From Allomuricauda sp. (lineage in GTDB: Bacteria; Bacteroidota; Bacteroidia; Flavobacteriales; Flavobacteriaceae), in assembly GCF_002699205.1 (NCBI RefSeq), contig NZ_PABT01000015.1:1-47102 (forward strand): a DNA stretch of 47,102 nt. The letters are read 5' to 3'. Under the pieces are notes generated by a model. That model ran no database searches, was not told the origin of the DNA, and saw only the letters and a program-made list of their open reading frames with translations. The translations under genes and the position numbers were made by a program. Of the stretch, positions 8,817 to 16,939 are shown piece after piece. Within the stretch, counting starts at the first letter, position 1. Every line of letters begins with the position of its first letter.

Positions 8817-9713
8817 TTACTTTAAAAAATCCGGGTCCTTGTACGCAGGGTTTGGGTATTTATAAAATCCTTCTCCCGTAGAGACCCCTAATTTATTTTT
8901 ATCTATATAATTTTCTTTTAGGTAGTTTACCGTTTTGATTTTCAACTCATCTTGCGTTTTTTCCGCCGCTATTTTGTCAATATTATAAGCAGTCATAATA
9001 CCCACGATATCAAGAATTCCGAAAGGGCCCGTGGGTGCCCCTGTTGCTTTCATCCATGTTTTGTCTATGGTTTGTGGATCGGCAACTTCGGTTACCAATA
9101 AACGGGTAGCGGCACTTAACAAGGGTACCAATAATGAATTTAGGATATATCCCGGTTGCTCTTTGTGCAAAGGCAGGGCCAACATACCAATGGCTTTTGC
9201 GAAGGCCAGGACATCATCAAAAACCTTGGGATCGGTCTGGGCATGTCCCATAATTTCCGCGGTATTGTGGATCCATATGGTATTGGCGAAATGTAGGGCC
9301 AAGAATTTTGAAGGTCTGCCCGTGGCTTCTGCGAATTGACTGGGCAATAGTGTAGAAGAGTTCGTGGCAAATACGGTTTTTTCCGGAGCTACTTTCGCCA
9401 ACTTTTTATAAAAATCCGTTTTTATGGCCGGATTTTCGGGAACGGCTTCAATGAGCAGGTCGGCATCCTTTACCGCTTCGGCCAAATCAGTGGTGTAACT
9501 TAAATTTTGACTTGTTCGGTCTATCTGTTGCTGTGTGGCATTTAAATCCTTTTTGTATGCCTCTCCAAGATCACTGAATTTGGCCTTTGCTTTTTCCAGC
9601 GCCTCGTCGTTAATATCGTAGACCGTTACATGAAATCCATGAAACGCAGTTTGAAATGCGATCTGATACCCTAGAACGCCGCTTCCGGCAATGGTAATAT
9701 TTTTATAGTCCAT
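8817..9713 (-). CDS. 3-hydroxyacyl-CoA dehydrogenase (hydroxybutyryl-CoA type)
   Basis: This 298-residue cytoplasmic enzyme would oxidise (S)-3-hydroxyacyl-CoA with NAD+, as in fatty-acid or butyrate metabolism. The Rossmann motif Gly-Ser-Gly-Val-Leu-Gly starts at residue 10, with an acidic residue after strand 2. Asn-Ser-Ser, His-Phe-Ala-Asn with the catalytic-type His, a Glu about 12 residues later, and the Gly-Tyr-Ile-Leu-Asn segment of the C-terminal domain are all present. The usual His-Phe-x-Asn-Pro is His-Phe-Ala-Asn-Thr here. Length fits the stand-alone two-domain form. It lies between dps (63 bp upstream) and the APC permease. No thiolase or enoyl-CoA hydratase is adjacent. Confidence 0.88.
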   Translation of the reverse strand: MDYKNITIAGSGVLGYQIAFQTAFHGFHVTVYDINDEALEKAKAKFSDLGEAYKKDLNATQQQIDRTSQNLSYTTDLAEAVKDADLLIEAVPENPAIKTDFYKKLAKVAPEKTVFATNSSTLLPSQFAEATGRPSKFLALHFANTIWIHNTAEIMGHAQTDPKVFDDVLAFAKAIGMLALPLHKEQPGYILNSLLVPLLSAATRLLVTEVADPQTIDKTWMKATGAPTGPFGILDIVGIMTAYNIDKIAAEKTQDELKIKTVNYLKENYIDKNKLGVSTGEGFYKYPNPAYKDPDFLK

Positions 9714-9776
9714 CTTTGAAGTTTTTTAAATTATGCATCCTGTTTCCTGTCTCCATACATGGTTTTTGGAATCATT

Positions 9777-10253
9777 TTATTTTAAATGTGAACGTAGCAT
9801 CCAAGCGGTTTTCTCGTGTTGCTCCATCAATCCTGTAACATAATCGCTTATGCCTTCGGCCTGCCATTTGTCCGCGATGGGCTTAATTTCCTCTCTTAGG
9901 AAAATAATTATGCTCTCATGGTCTTCCAACAGTTCGGCAAATATGCTTTGGCTGTCATTTTCGCCTTTTGTTTTCTCGGTAAGATGTGTCAACTCGGAAT
10001 ACCTTTTTAAGGTTGCGGGGACATAATGCCCTAGCGCACGTATTTTTTCGGCCACGGTGTCAACAATTTCCTGTTGTTCGTTGTACAAGGTCTCCAAATA
10101 GGTGTGTACGGTGTGAAAATCGGGACCTTCGACGTTCCAGTGAAAATTAAGGGTTTTAGAATAGAGCACAAATTCGTCGGCCAATATCTTGGCCAATTGA
10201 TCGGCAATGGCTTGTCTGTTTTCTGCTGAAATTCCAATGTTAGGTGTTTTCAT
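9777..10253 (-). CDS. dps: Dps-family ferritin-like DNA-protection protein
   Basis: This 158-residue four-helix protein would form a 12-mer that oxidises and stores iron using peroxide. The signature is Leu-Asn-Phe-His-Trp-Asn-Val-Glu-Gly followed by Phe-His-Thr-Val-His and, in helix 2, an acidic run before Glu-Lys-Ile-Arg-Ala-Leu-Gly. These hold the inter-subunit ferroxidase His and acidic ligands. Length is normal. It is the first gene of a possible operon with the dehydrogenase and the APC permease. A palindrome TGATTGAAATCA centred about 63 bp upstream of the start fits CRP/FNR-type control. Confidence 0.93.
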   Translation of the reverse strand: MKTPNIGISAENRQAIADQLAKILADEFVLYSKTLNFHWNVEGPDFHTVHTYLETLYNEQQEIVDTVAEKIRALGHYVPATLKRYSELTHLTEKTKGENDSQSIFAELLEDHESIIIFLREEIKPIADKWQAEGISDYVTGLMEQHEKTAWMLRSHLK

Positions 10254-10310
10254 TTTTATTGTTTTTATGAATTATAGTTCAAAGGTATTGGGATCGAAAA
10301 GCGATTAAAC

Positions 10311-10322
10311 TGATTGAAATCA
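10311..10322. promoter_or_regulatory. CRP/FNR-type palindrome upstream of dps
   Basis: TGATTGAAATCA is the closest match in the window to the classical FNR core TGAT-N4-ATCA. It is centred about 63 bp upstream of the dps start codon at 10253 on the minus strand. Confidence 0.55.
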
Positions 10323-10412
10323 TGTATTGGTTTTTTAAAGAAATTTTATAATTGAGGTGCCATCGAAGACATAATAGGAGGGGGATAAAACCGGAAGGAT
10401 AGTTTCATTGCC

Positions 10413-11045
10413 CTATACTTTTAAAGTTTTGGGCCGGTATTGGTAAAGTGCAAGGAAAATTGAAAAGGCCGAAACCGCTCCAAGAAAAGCCATGGCCATA
10501 TCTTTTTGGGCGTCCCAAATATCGCCTTGGGTGCCCAAATAGGAGATACCTTGTTCCACAAAGAAAATATCGGCCACCAGCCATTCAATGATTTCATAAA
10601 GGCCACTAACGGAAAGGGTTAGCGTGATTGGCAACAGGATGGCAATACGAGGGGGATATTTCAACCATTTTGAGAAGCATTCCTGCATGGGATGATAGAG
10701 CAAAAAACCGAAGCTGAAATGAACCAGTCTGTCGTACTGGTTCCTTGAGGAACCGAAAACGTCCTGCAACCAGAATCCAAAGGTGTTTTCAGCGTAGGTG
10801 TATTTTGAACCATAGACATGCAGACATAAAAAAATACAGATCAACAAATAACTCAAGTTGCTGAATCTGTATTTCCTATAAGAAACTATTAAAAACAGTA
10901 AAGATATGACTGTCAAGGTGTTCTCAATGAGCCAATTGGCTATATCTGTTGTTCCAATTAAGGAATTGCACCATACGATGACAAACAAAAGCATGAAAAA
11001 GGGCAACAATACTTTCTTTGTGTTTATGGTACAGCTCATTGTCAT
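10413..11045 (-). CDS. YjdF/DUF2238-like membrane protein
   Basis: This 210-residue protein has about six membrane segments. The central and C-terminal features are typical of the YjdF (DUF2238) family: a Tyr-Asp-Arg-Leu-Val-His-Phe loop, Leu-Tyr-Glu-Ile-Ile-Glu-Trp, and Gln-Gly-Asp-x-Trp-Asp-Ala-Gln-Lys-Asp-Met. The conserved His, Glu and Asp residues lie near membrane borders, but no reaction is established for the family. The gene is 132 bp downstream of the HdeD-like gene on the same strand and may be cotranscribed with it. Confidence 0.75.
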   Translation of the reverse strand: MTMSCTINTKKVLLPFFMLLFVIVWCNSLIGTTDIANWLIENTLTVISLLFLIVSYRKYRFSNLSYLLICIFLCLHVYGSKYTYAENTFGFWLQDVFGSSRNQYDRLVHFSFGFLLYHPMQECFSKWLKYPPRIAILLPITLTLSVSGLYEIIEWLVADIFFVEQGISYLGTQGDIWDAQKDMAMAFLGAVSAFSIFLALYQYRPKTLKV

Positions 11046-11177
11046 TTATCAAGATTTCACAACGATCCTTTTATATTATTGAACGGTCACCTATTATTTC
11101 GGACAATGGCAAGCCCCAACTTGGCACCTTTCCACCCAATGTTTGGTACATGGTCTTACATCCCATTTTTAACCTCC

Positions 11178-11750
11178 TTAATCATCCTTAAATATTTTAC
11201 CCAATTTTTTAAGGTTGATTCCCAGGAATATCCTGAAGATTCCAGCGGTTATTAGAGCAAAGGCCGTCATATATACAATGCTGAGACTCGCAAACAAAGG
11301 GTTTGCCAAGAGTAAAAAGGAAAACAACAGGGTTACGATGCTCCAAAAAAGAAGCCAGCCCCATTGTGGTATCCCCGCAGCTTTCAACTGAAAGGACAGG
11401 CCTATGGACAATATGCTCTGGAACAGCAACCAAAAACCAACATATAAAGGTAAAATGGCCATGGTCATCAAAGGATGGGCCAAGAGCAATATGCCGATGA
11501 CCAGGTCTAGGATCCCTCCGGCCAAATACCAGCCCCAATCTTTCATTTCATTTTTGTTGGAAATGGAAAATATGATTTGGAATATTCCGGATACAAAAAT
11601 GAATACGCTAAAAATAATACTCAGCGATATGTAGCTTTCCAAAGGGGTCCGTATTACCCAGATTCCCACAAATATGTACAGTAGGCCTATTAAAATTGAT
11701 ATCCACCAGTTTTTTATCGCTTTTTGGGCCGAATCTAGAATTGTTGCCAT
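11178..11750 (-). CDS. HdeD-like (DUF308) membrane protein
   Basis: This 190-residue protein has six evenly spaced membrane segments, with the Trp-rich turns and Gly-rich helix starts of the DUF308/HdeD repeat family. The N-terminal Lys-Asn-Trp-Trp is typical. HdeD in Escherichia coli belongs to an acid-stress island; the family is otherwise poorly defined. Its leader contains a CRP/FNR-type palindrome at 11947-11958. Confidence 0.82.
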   Translation of the reverse strand: MATILDSAQKAIKNWWISILIGLLYIFVGIWVIRTPLESYISLSIIFSVFIFVSGIFQIIFSISNKNEMKDWGWYLAGGILDLVIGILLLAHPLMTMAILPLYVGFWLLFQSILSIGLSFQLKAAGIPQWGWLLFWSIVTLLFSFLLLANPLFASLSIVYMTAFALITAGIFRIFLGINLKKLGKIFKDD

Positions 11751-11946
11751 GATTTTAATTGTTTAGAAATTGGTTCCATACTATGTTCAAAAGAAATGTC
11801 AATTTTTCCATCCCATATTTTCCCTCAAAAGGTTCTTCCTTCTCAATATTTGGTTTTTAAGGGGCACCAAGGTTTGGTTCTTGTGCAGATGACACCTTTT
11901 CGTCAATTTTACAACCAAAATTATGGGTAGTTAGGAGAGTGAACAA

Positions 11947-11958
11947 TGATTTAGGTCA
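11947..11958. promoter_or_regulatory. CRP/FNR-type palindrome upstream of the HdeD-like gene
   Basis: TGATTTAGGTCA on the plus strand reads TGACCTAAATCA on the minus strand, identical to the site before the Ca2+ ATPase. It lies about 200 bp upstream of the HdeD-like start codon, between two minus-strand genes. Confidence 0.5.
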
Positions 11959-12042
11959 GTAACGCTGGAAAAAAAATATGATTTCCCAGGTATGGATACG
12001 AGCGCTCCGATACAAAAGGGTTTTTATATACGGGGCACTATT

Positions 12043-12804
12043 TTATTCAAAGACATTTGCTTCTTCCAGCACTTGTACAGTGCCTTTATATCCTATTTCA
12101 AAAATTTCATCGATGCTCTTCATATCAAAAGTGGCATAATCACTTAGGCTTTCTGGTGATATGATCATATCACAATCGGGAAATTTGGCAATGGAATCGT
12201 GGGCGGATTTTATCTTATAGGCCCTCTCGATAACATTATAGGAATGTTTTAGATCTTGCAGGTTGATTTTCTTCAATGGGTTGACATAACTGCCGATAAT
12301 TCGATCGCAACTTTCTTTTAGCGGTTCCACCGGAAAATTATTGAGCGTTCCGCCATCTATATAATAGGACCCATTGATGTTCACCGGTGAAAAGACACCG
12401 GGAAAGGAAGCTGAGGCCAATACAGGACGTATAAGTTCCCCCTCATTGAAAATTTTCAAGGTTCCATCTATCACGTTTGTGGCGGTCACAAATAGCGGTT
12501 TTGCCAACAAATTGAAATCATCATGGTGCAGATAACCATAAAAGTCGGAATAATATTTTTCCGTGTCCAAGATTCCTGGTTTTTTCCTGGCATAGCGGGT
12601 TGTATCCAATAAAGGGGCGGTCCTGAAAAAGTGTAATATGTCCGACCAGTCAACGCCGTGTGCATATAGCGCACCAACAATGGCACCTGCACTGGTGCCC
12701 GAAATATGGGTAGGGAATATATTGTGCTCTTCCAGGGCTTTTATGGCACCGATATGGGCCACACCCCTGACACCTCCTCCGGAAAGTACTAGGCCTATTT
12801 TCAT
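12043..12804 (-). CDS. Patatin-like phospholipase/esterase
   Basis: This 253-residue enzyme has the complete patatin catalytic set. The oxyanion-hole motif is Ser-Gly-Gly-Gly-Val-Arg-Gly at 8-14. The nucleophile elbow Gly-Thr-Ser-Ala-Gly carries Ser38, and Asp150 sits in Tyr-Ile-Asp-Gly-Gly. It has no signal peptide or membrane segment, so it is likely cytoplasmic or peripheral, acting on lipids or acyl esters. Length matches single-domain bacterial patatins of the RssA/YchK type. It is 45 bp downstream of the DUF6134-like gene and may be the last gene of the efflux operon. Confidence 0.9.
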   Translation of the reverse strand: MKIGLVLSGGGVRGVAHIGAIKALEEHNIFPTHISGTSAGAIVGALYAHGVDWSDILHFFRTAPLLDTTRYARKKPGILDTEKYYSDFYGYLHHDDFNLLAKPLFVTATNVIDGTLKIFNEGELIRPVLASASFPGVFSPVNINGSYYIDGGTLNNFPVEPLKESCDRIIGSYVNPLKKINLQDLKHSYNVIERAYKIKSAHDSIAKFPDCDMIISPESLSDYATFDMKSIDEIFEIGYKGTVQVLEEANVFE

Positions 12805-12849
12805 TTGCTCTTGGATTTATATAGATTCATTGTTTTTTTTCGTTTTAAA

Positions 12850-13449
12850 CTAGTTATTGGCCAATATTTCCAATTGGATGATCCCGCCGTCGATCGTTGC
12901 CTTTTTCAGCACCCCATCTTCATAATAATACAGGTTCTCCTTGTTTTTTGCATTGATTTTTTTGTAAACATGATCTCCCAAGTCGATTATGTGGTTGATA
13001 CTTCCGTCCTGTTCGGAATAGCATTGGTCTATTTGGGCGGGTTCTTTAAAATACAATAGAATAGTTGAATAATCTATTGCATCGTCCAGGACAATTTGGT
13101 CACCATTGTCCTTTGTAATTTGATATCTATCCTTATTGCGGAGGGTGTGGGTCTTGGAATGCGGCTTGTCGTTTATGGTTATCTCAACATTGGCTTCCTC
13201 CAATCGGTCCTTGACAAACGTGACGTTATAGTTATAATCCACCTGTACGTCCACGATCAATCGCGTTTGTATATTGGTCGAGCTATGATAAAGGGTCTTT
13301 GACCCAACTGTTGTCTGGCTGGTAGTCAAACTACCCACCACCTTGTTCTTGTTCTTGAGAAAGACATCAAAATGAAGCTCGGTTTTTGTATTGTCGCTAT
13401 GGTCCGCAAGAAAAAAAAGTACCGTTCCCCAGAGTAAATATCGAGTCAT
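12850..13449 (-). CDS. Exported DUF6134-like protein
   Basis: Starting at ATG 13449 gives 199 residues with a short hydrophobic signal (about residues 3-14). An upstream ATG at 13485 adds 12 residues with no benefit. The mature protein is beta-rich and begins Thr-Glu-Leu-His-Phe-Asp-Val-Phe-Leu-Lys. It contains a run of strands describing a one-domain sandwich or barrel, which reminds me of DUF6134 proteins of Bacteroidota; the name is tentative. It lies between the second ABC-2 permease (95 bp upstream) and the patatin gene, suggesting a role with cell-envelope export or lipids. Confidence 0.6.
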   Translation of the reverse strand: MTRYLLWGTVLFFLADHSDNTKTELHFDVFLKNKNKVVGSLTTSQTTVGSKTLYHSSTNIQTRLIVDVQVDYNYNVTFVKDRLEEANVEITINDKPHSKTHTLRNKDRYQITKDNGDQIVLDDAIDYSTILLYFKEPAQIDQCYSEQDGSINHIIDLGDHVYKKINAKNKENLYYYEDGVLKKATIDGGIIQLEILANN

Positions 13450-13544
13450 ACAAAAGGATATAAAAGTGAAATTTTCTAGTGACAAAATAGCATAATTAAA
13501 TTAAGTACGGGAATGAAGGGGCATATTATATTTAGGCGATATCA

Positions 13545-14768
13545 TTAAAAATGAAACCTCTTGCCTTCCTGGTCATCAGGAGGGGGTCCGTATGGCACTG
13601 ATTCTTTCTTCGGCTCTCTTTTTTGTAAATAAAGGAACCTAAAGTAAGCCGTAACATATCCTATGATCAACAAACTTAGGAGATGGATGGTCTCGTTGGT
13701 ATAATAATGGCTTTCAACACCCATAATTGCATTTTTCTTTAAGAAAACGAAAAAAGGGTTTAAGGGGATGAGGTTGGAGACGAACTGGACAAATTCCGGC
13801 ATTTCATTGATGGACCAGGTAATGCCGGTAATCAAAAATATAGGGTAGGAGGTAAATGCCATGACTTCCATTGCGCCTGTTTCTGTGGTAAAGAAAGACG
13901 CAAAGAACCAACCATAGAGCACGGTGGCCAGAAGAAAAATCACGGAGCCCCCCAACAGCGCAAACAAATTTCCGCGAAGCGGCAAATCAAAAAGCGGAAA
14001 AGCGACCAAGAGGACAAATAGGGTATAGGCCATAAATATAAAGAAGTAAATGCCAATTTTCCCCAGTATATAATTGAGGAAGTTATTTTTACTTTCCTTA
14101 AAACCAATTCCCATGAGACCCTTTTCACGGTCGGAGGCCACACTTTCCGATAACCCTATGAGCAGTGTTTGGTGTAGGATCAAAAACAGGACAAAGGGCA
14201 ACAAAAAATCACCATAGTTGTTATTGGGGTTGTAGACCGCATTGACCTGGACCGCTACGGGTTCTGCATTGTCACGGGCCAATTTCGGGGAAACCATTTT
14301 TGATTTAAAGAAGTCTTCCCTCGATTTTACGGCGTAGTCCAAGGCCACCATGTTCACTGCCTTGTTGATATCATTGGAAGGTAAAAATCGGGTGTTGTCC
14401 AGAACCAATCCAATAGGTGAACTTTCTTTGGTTTTTAGTTTTTTTTCAAAATTGTGGGGGATATATACATACCCTTGTACATCAAAGCTTTGGAGTCCGT
14501 TTTTAGCTTCAGGAAGGCTATTGTACGTATGGTTCAGGTCTATCTTTTGGGTAGCATTCAGTTTGTTCAAGAACGTTCTACTAGTTGTTGTCCGGTCCAT
14601 ATCCACTACGCCCACGCTCACTTTTTCCTCGTCTTTATGAAGGTAGGTGGTGCCTATCAAAAACAGATATAGAAATGGTGCAACGAACAAAACGAGAAGA
14701 ATGCTCTTGTCGTTATATACCAAGAGCGCTTCAGTTTTTATGAGTTTCCAGATGACTTTCAAGTTCAT
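13545..14768 (-). CDS. ABC-2 type transporter permease, second copy
   Basis: This 407-residue protein has one N-terminal membrane segment (about 22-42), a periplasmic domain of about 130 residues, and five or six C-terminal membrane segments. This is the YhiP/YbhR layout of exporters working with a HlyD protein. It overlaps the preceding permease gene by 4 bp, so the two are translationally coupled and probably form a heterodimer. The tail is basic and Pro-rich. No ATPase gene is adjacent. Confidence 0.85.
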   Translation of the reverse strand: MNLKVIWKLIKTEALLVYNDKSILLVLFVAPFLYLFLIGTTYLHKDEEKVSVGVVDMDRTTTSRTFLNKLNATQKIDLNHTYNSLPEAKNGLQSFDVQGYVYIPHNFEKKLKTKESSPIGLVLDNTRFLPSNDINKAVNMVALDYAVKSREDFFKSKMVSPKLARDNAEPVAVQVNAVYNPNNNYGDFLLPFVLFLILHQTLLIGLSESVASDREKGLMGIGFKESKNNFLNYILGKIGIYFFIFMAYTLFVLLVAFPLFDLPLRGNLFALLGGSVIFLLATVLYGWFFASFFTTETGAMEVMAFTSYPIFLITGITWSINEMPEFVQFVSNLIPLNPFFVFLKKNAIMGVESHYYTNETIHLLSLLIIGYVTAYFRFLYLQKREPKKESVPYGPPPDDQEGKRFHF

Positions 14769-15952
14769 GTCGCAGCTATTTTTTTCATGGGAAAAATGAG
14801 TTTCCGGTTCATGGACAGTCCCGCTATGATCAGTACAAATGCAACTAAGAGGAACACAAGCAACTTCCAGACTTCCGGCCAGATAAATTGAACGGGGGTG
14901 CCCAGTTGATAGATCTTAAGGAAGCCGGTCAAAAAGTGGGTAAAGGGTATGAGATCGGCATATACCGAGTTCAACCACGGCATCGCCCAAATGGGAAAGG
15001 TAAAACCACTGAACACAAAGGCGGGTGAATTATAGAATATGGACAGGTCAAGGGCGATCAGTTCATTTTTGAATAGTAAGGAAATCCCAAAGCCTAGGAA
15101 TATATTTACCGTGATCAGAAGAAAAAGCAGGGCTGCCAAGCTTCCAATATTTCCGTAAACGGGAATTCCGAACACGGGAAACAATATGGCCAAAACAAGA
15201 CCGGCCAGACCAAGGCCATACACCAAAAATGCCAGGTATTTCCCAAAGAGCATGGAAAGTAGGTTTCCCTTGGCTACCGACACCAGCTCTTGAAAGGTTT
15301 TCTTTTTCCATTCGTTGTTAAAGGCCCTTGAGGCCGCGATGAATACGATCATTTGCAACAGTACAATGGACAACCCGGGAATTAGGTAATAACTATAATT
15401 GTACTGGGGATTGCCAACAACTCTGGTGTTTACAGGTATCGGGAGGACCGTTCCTGATATTTTACCAGGATCTATGCCCAATGGGGCCATCCGTTTTATA
15501 ACAACGGAAGCACTTATGGATTGCGTAATCTGAACCGCTGATCTGTATATGAGATTCCCAAAGACAATATTTGTGGAGTTGCTATAAATCTTTACCTGTA
15601 CCGGTGTTTTTTTCAGTACATTTTTGTGAAAATCCTTGGGGATATAAAATATTCCCTGAACTTCATTTTCAACAAAGGTATGTTCCATGTCTTCCTCAGA
15701 GGATATGTAATGGGTGACCTTAAATGTGGGCGAAGCCTCTAAAAAACGGATGTAGGTACGGCTCAAGGTGCTATTGTCGTTGTCATAAACGGCTATGGGC
15801 ACTTCCCTTAGCGCTCCTTTGTAATAGATGGCGCCAAGTGTAAAAAAGGCGACCAAAGGGACGATGATAAATAGGTTTCGAGCAGATTTCTGCTGGGCCA
15901 ATCGCCACATTTCCCGCTTAAAAACACGATATATCCCCCAGTTGTTCAGCAT
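14765..15952 (-). CDS. ABC-2 type transporter permease, first copy
   Basis: This 395-residue protein has the same architecture as the next gene: one N-terminal membrane helix, a periplasmic domain (about 45-180) and a C-terminal helix bundle with Asn-Glu-Trp-Lys-Lys-Lys before the first helix pair. It starts 4 bp after the HlyD gene and overlaps the second permease by 4 bp. It is most likely half of an inner-membrane channel that hands its substrate to the HlyD/TolC pair; drug, lipid or peptide substrates cannot be told apart. Confidence 0.85.
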   Translation of the reverse strand: MLNNWGIYRVFKREMWRLAQQKSARNLFIIVPLVAFFTLGAIYYKGALREVPIAVYDNDNSTLSRTYIRFLEASPTFKVTHYISSEEDMEHTFVENEVQGIFYIPKDFHKNVLKKTPVQVKIYSNSTNIVFGNLIYRSAVQITQSISASVVIKRMAPLGIDPGKISGTVLPIPVNTRVVGNPQYNYSYYLIPGLSIVLLQMIVFIAASRAFNNEWKKKTFQELVSVAKGNLLSMLFGKYLAFLVYGLGLAGLVLAILFPVFGIPVYGNIGSLAALLFLLITVNIFLGFGISLLFKNELIALDLSIFYNSPAFVFSGFTFPIWAMPWLNSVYADLIPFTHFLTGFLKIYQLGTPVQFIWPEVWKLLVFLLVAFVLIIAGLSMNRKLIFPMKKIAAT

Positions 15953-15956
15953 AGTT

Positions 15957-16931
15957 TTATTTGTAAATATGAATGGACATACCTGGTCTCAACTCCAAGA
16001 TTCGGTCCTGTGGCTTTAAATGCACTTCAAAGGTCTTTAGTTCGTACTCTCCCTTTGCCTTTATGGGAACCCAAGTGGCAAAATCAGCCATTGGAGCTAT
16101 GTAACTAACTTTGAAATCCACTTCCTCGTTATTAAGACCGGGTACCCTTGCTTTATACACTTGGCCCATTTTGAAATCATCAAGATTGTCTTCCCTTACA
16201 TTAAGAATGGCATGGACTTTTTCTGGAACCTGTATCGTAACAATGGGATACCCTGCGGCCATGACCTCACCTTCCTCGGCAATCTGGTTGCTTATGATTC
16301 CAGCGGAGGGAGCGACAATCTTTAACTCCTCATAAAATGCCTCTACTTCATTATAGGCACTTTTTGCACTTTCATAACTGGCATAGGCTGCATTTATATC
16401 TTCTTTTCGCGCTCCTTTTTTTGCCATTTCCCATACAGATTTTGCAGCGTTCATCTGTTCTTTGGCCGCATCGTATTTAAACTGTAGTTCATCCATCTCT
16501 TGTTTGGAAATAATATTGTCCGCATAAAGGGCCTGGTACCTCTTAAAGGTTTTTTCTGCAAAATCAAACTGACTTTTCGCCATTTGATATTGGTTTTGAA
16601 GAGCGTTGATCTCTTCTTTACGGGCACCATATTCAGCTTTGTTAAATAGGGATTTGGCTGCTTTGACCATACCTTGGGCCTGCCCCTTTTTTGCATTTAG
16701 GATATCAGGTTCCAATGTGGCCAATAGTTGCCCTTTTTCCACCGTACTTCCTTTTTCCACGAGCAGGGTGTGTACCCTTCCAGAAATTTCCGAAGCCACA
16801 TTAATTTCTGTTGTTTCCAACATACCCGAATATATGGTCTGTCCATCACTGTTCGCTTTAACAAGGAAAAAGAAGATGGCGAAAAGGATGATGGCTATGG
16901 GAATGGCCAATGTTATATATGCTTTTTTCAT
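15957..16931 (-). CDS. HlyD-family periplasmic adaptor (membrane fusion protein)
   Basis: This 324-residue protein has an N-terminal membrane anchor (about 5-24). A half-lipoyl motif follows, with Gly-Arg-Val-His-Thr-Leu-Leu-Val-Glu-Lys-Gly-Ser. A long alpha-helical hairpin holds two copies of a Lys-x-Gly-Ala-Arg-Lys-Glu-(Glu/Asp)-Ile-Asn-Ala segment, and the second lipoyl half and beta-barrel domain come after it. It resembles YbhG/EmrA-type adaptors. It lies 8 bp after the TolC gene and 4 bp before the first permease, so it joins both membranes in one exporter. Confidence 0.9.
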   Translation of the reverse strand: MKKAYITLAIPIAIILFAIFFFLVKANSDGQTIYSGMLETTEINVASEISGRVHTLLVEKGSTVEKGQLLATLEPDILNAKKGQAQGMVKAAKSLFNKAEYGARKEEINALQNQYQMAKSQFDFAEKTFKRYQALYADNIISKQEMDELQFKYDAAKEQMNAAKSVWEMAKKGARKEDINAAYASYESAKSAYNEVEAFYEELKIVAPSAGIISNQIAEEGEVMAAGYPIVTIQVPEKVHAILNVREDNLDDFKMGQVYKARVPGLNNEEVDFKVSYIAPMADFATWVPIKAKGEYELKTFEVHLKPQDRILELRPGMSIHIYK

Positions 16932-16939
16932 AATGTTGC

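Noticed and set aside
12160..12180. Overlapping TGAT/ATCA strings inside the patatin gene
   Set aside because: The half-sites are 3 bp apart rather than 4, and they lie in coding DNA.
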